From an uncultured Clostridia bacterium (lineage in GTDB: Bacteria > Bacillota > Clostridia > TANB77 > CAG-508): a stretch of 12,325 nt of DNA. The stretch lies in assembly GCA_949935895.1 (NCBI GenBank), contig CATLGL010000038.1:1-12325 (forward strand). The letters are read 5' to 3'. Of this stretch, positions 8,641-12,325 are shown in pieces. Position numbers and translations under genes: made by a program. The notes beneath the pieces were generated by a model. The model was not told the DNA's origin. It worked only from the letters and a program-made list of their open reading frames with translations, and made no database searches. The number at the start of each line of letters is the position of its first letter. Position 1 is the first letter of the stretch.

Positions 8641-8922
8641 ATGTAATAATTTTCTTGTGTTATGTAAATCTTTTCTTCTATTTATAATTATATCCACCAT
8701 TTAATAAACATGCATATTTTAAGAAAATTTTAACTTATAAAATTTTGTATTTTTCTATTCTAAATTGCATCCTCCATTTTAAGTATATACAATGTAAGAA
8801 AGGCATTTCGCTTAGATAGTCTTTAGAGTATATTCAAAATACATGCGACTTACTTTGCTTTTGCAAAATAGGTCACTAAATCTTGTTATATATGCAAAAG
8901 TTTTCAATTTTTTCTATAGAAT
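8641..8922. other. Intergenic stretch with one hairpin and a short peptide-like frame, no convincing gene
   Basis: This very AT-rich spacer contains an imperfect 12-bp inverted repeat (8847-8858 / 8863-8874, TTTT loop, one G-U and one mismatch) that lacks a following T-run and so is not an obvious terminator. On the minus strand a frame from TTG 8907-8905 to TAA 8814-8812 reads 31 residues with protein-like character, including SDLFCKSKVS and RMYFEYTLKTI, but there is no ribosome binding site. Bases 8641-8760 hold nothing I can name. Confidence 0.5.
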
Positions 8923-8960
8923 AAAAAAAGTCATGTAGACCTTTCTACTTGACTTTTTTA
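8923..8960 (-). terminator. Bidirectional intrinsic terminator after the SSB-like gene
   Basis: A 10-bp stem with one mismatch, GTCATGTAGA (8930-8939) and TCTACTTGAC (8944-8953), with a 4-base loop, is flanked by A7 on one side and T6 on the other, so it can work in both directions. On the minus strand it begins about ten bases past the stop codon of the SSB-like gene and ends in seven T residues. Confidence 0.9.
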
Positions 8961-8968
8961 TATTTTTA

Positions 8969-9661
8969 TTATATTGCTTCTTCTTCTCCTTCTTCTGAAG
9001 ACTTTTCTTTTTCTTCTATAATTTCTAAACTTGCAATTGACACTTCATAAGCTACTTTGGTTTGTGATGTTCCATCTTCAAACTTCTTCTCATAAGTTCT
9101 AGATTGAACACGTCCTATCACTTTTACTTCTGTTCCTACTTCAATATTTTGGCAAAATCTTGCTGTTCTTCCCCATGCAATTGCTGGAATATAATCTGAC
9201 TTATTATAAGCTCGATTCACTGCAAGTAATAAATCTGCAATCTCTCGTCCAAATGGTGTTTGACGATAAATTGGTTTCTTACAAATATATCCTGTTAAAA
9301 TCACTTCATTAGAAATAGCTTCTTTGTTTTCTTCTTTTTCAAGCTGCTCCTCCACTTCTTCTCCAAAGAATATATCTTTAGCAAATACAGTTAGAATTAG
9401 TTTGTTTTTTTCATTCTCATAACTATTATAAGATCTAAATTGTCCTTTAATTAAGATGTTAGTTCCTATTACTAACTTTTCATCTGGAATTAGTCTTTCC
9501 GATACTGTTACAGGTATAATGTCTGATGTATTACTCAAACGTGGTACCTCCATATCAAATATGTAAAAACATTCGCCATAAATTTCGTGACTAAATCTCT
9601 TTTCACTTGTTACTTTTCCCATTAGTACTAAATGGTTATTATCCGCATAGTTTATATTCAT
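8969..9661 (-). CDS. Single-stranded DNA-binding-type protein with two OB folds
   Basis: This is a 230-residue protein. Residues ~117-215 match the SSB family: a start NEVILTGYICKKP, then TPFGREIADLLLAVNR, the IAWGRTA core, GTEVKVIGRVQSRTY and a closing beta strand. Residues ~8-100 form a second, more diverged OB-like unit (NHLVLMGKV, FDMEVPR, GTNILIKGQF), joined by an acidic linker (GEEVEEQLEKEE). Ordinary bacterial SSB has one OB fold in ~110 residues plus a tail ending DDDIPF. Here the tail is Glu-rich and ends EEEAI, so the usual protein-docking tip is absent. It probably binds single-stranded DNA in the cytoplasm, as an accessory rather than the main SSB; that is inference. GGGAGGAA (9678-9671) supports the ATG. 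Confidence 0.85.
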   Translation of the reverse strand: MNINYADNNHLVLMGKVTSEKRFSHEIYGECFYIFDMEVPRLSNTSDIIPVTVSERLIPDEKLVIGTNILIKGQFRSYNSYENEKNKLILTVFAKDIFFGEEVEEQLEKEENKEAISNEVILTGYICKKPIYRQTPFGREIADLLLAVNRAYNKSDYIPAIAWGRTARFCQNIEVGTEVKVIGRVQSRTYEKKFEDGTSQTKVAYEVSIASLEIIEEKEKSSEEGEEEAI

Positions 9662-9757
9662 TTTTGTTTTTTCCTCCCTACTTATTTTTAAATCTTATCT
9701 ATTGTATCTTATTCATAATGTACTCATTTTAGAATATATTTTTATTCGTATAGCACT

Positions 9758-9786
9758 ATTATACTACCTTTTTTTGGTTTTGTCTA
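9758..9786 (-). promoter_or_regulatory. Sigma-A-type promoter of the SSB-like gene
   Basis: On the minus strand TAGACA (9786-9781), a 17-base spacer and TATAAT (9763-9758) form a promoter one base from consensus. The start is expected near 9751 with a leader of about 90 bases, so the SSB-like gene is transcribed on its own, apart from the Mur-like gene upstream. Confidence 0.85.
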
Positions 9787-9949
9787 CATAAAAAGTTTAT
9801 TTTTTCCATTTTTTATTATTTTTTTAATTTTTTTCTTAATCTTTAATTTTTATAATTCCTCATAAATGGCTTTATTTCACACAATATTTCTCTTTCTATT
9901 TTTTCTTTTATTTCTTTACTATTATCTTTTATACTATTATTTTTTCATT

Positions 9950-10456
9950 TTATGGTATCATAACTTGTTTTATTCCATAAATTAGTAAAATAGAAGCAAT
10001 TCCCATCATAATAGTTGCATTTATTTGGTAAGAAGATAATGGAATTAAAATTTCTTGCGGTTCTAGTTCCTCTGTAAAGTGATTTTGGATTCTTCTTTGT
10101 ATACAAATTAGAATACCATCTTCCTTTACACTTGATGCAGTAATTGTACTTTTCGTGTTAAAACCATATGTAATGGCATTTCCTTTTACATTTTGTATTA
10201 AATTAGTATCAATGGGTTCGTCTGCATTCATAACAAAATAATTAGCCTTTTCAATCATATTTATCAAAATTTCTTTTTGTGGAAATTTCTCCATTAGGTT
10301 TGAAAATATTGCTATTGTATCAAATACTATATTTTTGAAATTTTGAATATTGTCTTGTTTTAATATTATAACAGTTTCGTTTGGTAAATTTTCATTTACT
10401 ATTCTTTTTATAGTTCCCTCTTGTTTTTGAGTGCATATAATCCCAACAAAAGACAT
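9950..10456 (-). CDS. Mur-ligase-like protein, central domain only, degenerate P-loop (probable pseudoenzyme)
   Basis: The protein has 168 residues. Several blocks line up in order with the central domain of Mur ligases (MurC-F/MurT family): FVGIICTQKQEGTI (3-16) sits where the P-loop GITGTNGKTT should be, FDTIAIFSNL (45-54) where the D-strand F-D-x-x-V-x-T-N is, YFVMNADEP (73-81) corresponds to the V-x-N-x-DDP motif, AITYGF (94-99) to the I-T-Y-G strand, and IPLSSYQINATIMMGIASILLIYGI (138-162) to the P-G-x-H-N-x-x-N-A-x-A-A helix with its Asn partly kept. The GKT of the P-loop is gone, as are the N-terminal substrate and C-terminal ligand domains (full enzymes are ~450 residues), so ligation is unlikely. 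Its job is unknown; a regulatory or scaffold role in wall synthesis is a guess. AAGGAG (10469-10464) lies seven bases upstream of the ATG. Confidence 0.6.
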   Translation of the reverse strand: MSFVGIICTQKQEGTIKRIVNENLPNETVIILKQDNIQNFKNIVFDTIAIFSNLMEKFPQKEILINMIEKANYFVMNADEPIDTNLIQNVKGNAITYGFNTKSTITASSVKEDGILICIQRRIQNHFTEELEPQEILIPLSSYQINATIMMGIASILLIYGIKQVMIP

Positions 10457-10494
10457 GATTTTTCTCCTTGTATTTTTCTTCTTGTGTTAATGTT

Positions 10495-10553
10495 TAGACT
10501 ATACCTTATGTATTATTGTACTGTATATATGCTAACTTTCCATTTATAGTCTA
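10495..10553. repeat. 9-bp perfect inverted repeat in the leader of the Mur-like gene
   Basis: TAGACTATA (10495-10503) and TATAGTCTA (10545-10553) are exact reverse complements separated by 41 bases, lying between the deacetylase stop and the Mur-like start. They could be an operator pair or the base of an RNA hairpin. No clear consensus promoter was found in this 147-bp gap. Confidence 0.4.
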
Positions 10554-10603
10554 TGGCAATAACGCTTTTCCAACATAGTATATCCTTTATTATTGATGTT
10601 ATT

Positions 10604-11380
10604 CTAATTTTTTACTAAACTTTGTACTCCATTTTGGTTAATGGTTGCATTTTGTTGGTAAATAAGTTCTGAAACAGGAACAATATCATAACCTTTTTGT
10701 TGTATATTATAAATGATTTTATCTAGGGAAGCCGCTGTATGCTTTGTTCCATTATGCATTAAAATGATATCTCCTTGTTTTAATTTATCTTTTAATCTAT
10801 CCCACATTTGTGTTTCCGTTAGTCCTTTGTAATCTAAAGTATCTAACGACCACTGAATTGTTTGATGATTTTGATTGTTACTTGCAGTTATCACAATATC
10901 ATTGTATTCTCCATACGGACCTCTGTATAAAGTGCTTCTTTTTCCTGTAAGCTTTTCTATCTTATCTGCACATTCTTTTATTTGTCTCTCGTTTTTTTCT
11001 AGGGTTAGGTTATTTACATGAGGATGCGTATTAGAATGGTTTCCTATTTCATGCCCAGACCCTGCAATTTTCTTTACGGCTTCTGGATATTTATCTACCC
11101 AATCTCCTACCATAAAAAAAGTTACATGTATTTTGTATTTACTTAATGTATCTAATATAATATCAATGTCATCAGCATTCCATGCACAATTGATGGTAAG
11201 CGATATTTTTTTCTCTTTTGTATCTACTGAATAGATTGGTAATAGTTTAGCTGTTTTAGAAGAAGTCTGTATTGTATCTTCTTTTGGCATAAAGAAACTA
11301 GCTCCGCTAAATAATATTGCTACGGTTCCAAATGCTATCATATATGATATAATTTTTTGTTTATTAAATACAAAAAACAT
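10604..11380 (-). CDS. Membrane-anchored polysaccharide deacetylase (NodB/CE4, PdaB-like)
   Basis: This 258-residue protein has an N-terminal membrane anchor (~11-31) and an extracellular NodB domain (~57-240) expected to remove acetyl groups from wall glycans. The CE4 motifs are visible: motif 1 TINCAWNADD (62-71) in place of TFDDGP, motif 2 HSNTH (115-119) giving the two metal-binding histidines, motif 3 RGPYGEY (153-159), motif 4 LDTLDYKG (179-186) and motif 5 LMH (207-209). Motif 1 departs from TFDDGP in the manner of PdaB-type sporulation proteins, where a Trp-containing segment replaces it, while an Asp pair (70-71) remains. AGGAGGA (11392-11386) stands five bases before the ATG. The gene is divergent from the kinase operon. 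A role in the cortex or spore wall is suggested by the family but not proven. Confidence 0.88.
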   Translation of the reverse strand: MFFVFNKQKIISYMIAFGTVAILFSGASFFMPKEDTIQTSSKTAKLLPIYSVDTKEKKISLTINCAWNADDIDIILDTLSKYKIHVTFFMVGDWVDKYPEAVKKIAGSGHEIGNHSNTHPHVNNLTLEKNERQIKECADKIEKLTGKRSTLYRGPYGEYNDIVITASNNQNHQTIQWSLDTLDYKGLTETQMWDRLKDKLKQGDIILMHNGTKHTAASLDKIIYNIQQKGYDIVPVSELIYQQNATINQNGVQSLVKN

Positions 11381-11405
11381 AAAAATCCTCCTAACCTTGT
11401 GTTAC

Positions 11406-11411
11406 ATTATA
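11406..11411 (-). promoter_or_regulatory. Candidate -10 element for the deacetylase gene
   Basis: TATAAT on the minus strand (11411-11406), within CATATAAT, lies 26 bases before the deacetylase ATG. No good sigma-A -35 hexamer is found 17 bases upstream. CATATAAT is close to the CATACAAT -10 of sporulation sigma-E promoters, but a matching -35 was not convincing either, so the sigma factor is open. Confidence 0.35.
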
Positions 11412-11586
11412 TGTATTCACATGGTAAAAAAATTATGAATTTTTTTGTACTTCTGTTTCTTCTGAATTTTCTTTAGTTTATTTCCAATACTATTCTAGCT
11501 AATTTTTATCTATCCTCTTTTTTCTGTATTTTTCCTATAATATTATCCTCAACTTTAATAATTACGATTTTAATTTAAATAAGTAG

Positions 11587-11615
11587 TTGCCTTTTATATA
11601 TATTAGCAGTATAAT
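11587..11615 (+). promoter_or_regulatory. Sigma-A-type promoter of the kinase operon
   Basis: TTGCCT (11587-11592), a 17-base spacer and TATAAT (11610-11615) give a strong promoter with an expected start near 11622. The short leader carries AGAGGTG (11635-11641), which positions the ribosome for ATG 11648. Confidence 0.85.
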
Positions 11616-11647
11616 AGTAAAAATAGAAACTTACAGAGGTGTATTTT

Positions 11648-12208
11648 ATGCTACTTGCATTAGCTGGTGTAACTGGTGTTGGTAAGTCTTATTATAAAGA
11701 TAAATTGGTTGAAAAACTGGGCTTTGAAAAAGTAAAAATTATTACTACACGTGAACCTCGTATTGGTGAAAAAGATGGTGAGGATAAAATTTTTGTCACT
11801 CCTACGGATTTGCAGAACTTAAGAGACGAAGGTAAAATTGCTTTTGAGTTTGATTTATGTGGGAATACATATGCCTATACTTATGAAGCTCTTAATTCTT
11901 GCCAAAATATTGTATTTGAATCACATTATGATACTATTTTTGATTTCAAAAAAGTTTGTCCTGATTTATGTGTTATTTACTTTTTCCCTAAGGATATTGA
12001 AATAGCAAAGGATAAAACCAGACAAAGAAAATTATCTTCACAAGTCGAACATGATAGACTTTTAGAAATCGATGAGCATTATAAAAGAATTACAACCGAT
12101 GAGCATTTACGAAGTATATTTGATTATTTTTTATATAATAATTATGACCAAGCATCAGAAGATGAATTGATTAACTTGGTACGTAAATTAATGTTAGAAG
12201 AAAAATAG
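11648..12208 (+). CDS. Guanylate-kinase-like nucleotide kinase
   Basis: This is a 186-residue P-loop kinase related to guanylate kinase (ATP + GMP to ADP + GDP in that family). A Walker A, GVTGVGKS (7-14), starts almost at the N-terminus; TTREPRIGEKDGED (33-46) matches the GMP-binding TTRxPRxGExxG block; FESHYDTIFDFKK and LCVIYFFP mark the central strands, and KTRQRKLSSQ the lid region, which lacks the clear RG-E pattern of true Gmk. The length fits the family (~190-205). I start it at ATG 11648 because AGAGGTG ends six bases before it; the upstream in-frame GTG at 11639 lies inside that ribosome binding site. It heads an operon with the next gene. It may be a diverged paralog rather than the housekeeping gmk, with a different substrate. 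Confidence 0.75.
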   Translation: MLLALAGVTGVGKSYYKDKLVEKLGFEKVKIITTREPRIGEKDGEDKIFVTPTDLQNLRDEGKIAFEFDLCGNTYAYTYEALNSCQNIVFESHYDTIFDFKKVCPDLCVIYFFPKDIEIAKDKTRQRKLSSQVEHDRLLEIDEHYKRITTDEHLRSIFDYFLYNNYDQASEDELINLVRKLMLEEK

Positions 12209-12218
12209 AGGTATTTAT

Positions 12219-12325
12219 ATGATAGAAAATTACTTTACACTTGAGGAAGATTTTGAAACAATTATAAAAAAAGTATTACCACATAAAACAATTTTATCCA
12301 TGCAATGTGTAACAACTCGGTTGGA
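12219..12325 (+). CDS. Unrecognised protein, 5' part only (cut by the window edge)
   Basis: An open frame from ATG 12219 runs to the right edge for 35 codons. The start is supported by AGAGGT (12207-12212), which overlaps the kinase stop codon, with a 6-base spacer, so it is probably translated from the same mRNA. The visible residues begin MIENYFTLEEDFETIIKK and continue with VLPHKTILSM. I do not recognise a family from this fragment; tight linkage suggests a function joined to the kinase. Confidence 0.7.
   Translation, partial: MIENYFTLEEDFETIIKKVLPHKTILSMQCVTTRL

Noticed and set aside
8847..8874. Terminator or tRNA-like element
   Set aside because: The hairpin has no T-run on either strand and no tRNA arms or CCA-end pattern could be found.
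9843..9944. Minus-strand 33-codon frame just after the Mur-like gene (ends FMRNYKN)
   Set aside because: No start codon or ribosome binding site, and Lys/Asn/Ile/Glu composition is what AT-rich DNA gives by chance; a lost C-terminal extension by frameshift cannot be excluded.
11426..11446. Hairpin AAAAAAATT/AATTTTTTT upstream of the deacetylase
   Set aside because: Pairs are all A-T and it lies between divergent starts; more likely a bent AT tract than a terminator.
11639..11650. GTG 11639 as start of the kinase
   Set aside because: It falls inside the AGAGGTG ribosome binding site; ATG 11648 is correctly spaced and places the P-loop at the usual distance.

Overview
The window looks like a chromosomal segment from a low-G+C Gram-positive bacterium, probably a clostridial (Eubacteriales) gut-type anaerobe. 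This rests on an AT-rich sequence with A/T-ending codons, strong purine-rich ribosome binding sites, textbook TTGACA/TATAAT-type promoters with 17-base spacers, and a membrane-anchored PdaB-like deacetylase of a kind often linked to spore formers. No rRNA, tRNA, CRISPR array or transposase was seen. The species cannot be named from sequence alone.

Positions 1-7375 (minus strand) are one uninterrupted reading frame of at least 2458 codons that runs off the left edge. It encodes a giant secreted surface protein: a signal peptide, about seven Ig-like or HYR-like domains, nine copies of a ~95-residue beta-grasp (MBG/YDG-like) domain alternating with eight Big_2-like Ig domains (period ~545 bp), a linker beta-grasp domain, then 77-residue (231-bp) repeats still continuing at the edge. 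It has its own consensus promoter and ribosome binding site. Upstream on the same strand, 7630-8457 encodes a small secreted protein with perfect 18-bp repeats (Glu-Ser-Pro-Val-Pro-Ser) and an acidic Pro/Asp-rich tail. It is clearly richer in G+C than its neighbours and closed by a strong hairpin terminator.

Positions 8458-8968 are intergenic: a promoter and a structured leader for the secreted protein, a stretch with a curious peptide-like frame and a hairpin, and a bidirectional terminator shared with the next gene. Three more minus-strand genes follow: a protein with two SSB-type OB folds (8969-9661), a short protein that looks like a Mur ligase central domain with a ruined P-loop (9950-10456), and a membrane-anchored polysaccharide deacetylase (10604-11380). 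They are spaced 147-288 bp apart, and at least the SSB-like gene has its own promoter.

From 11381 the window switches strand. A divergent intergenic region carries a consensus promoter for a plus-strand operon: a guanylate-kinase-like nucleotide kinase (11648-12208) and, 10 bp later, the start of an unrecognised gene cut by the right edge. The likely theme is cell surface and cell wall (adhesin, secreted protein, deacetylase, Mur-like protein), with the SSB-like and kinase genes as separate neighbours. I see no clear evidence for a new multi-gene system. The most unusual items are the repeat architecture of the giant protein, the Mur-ligase-like pseudoenzyme and the G+C-shifted secreted gene with its structured leader.
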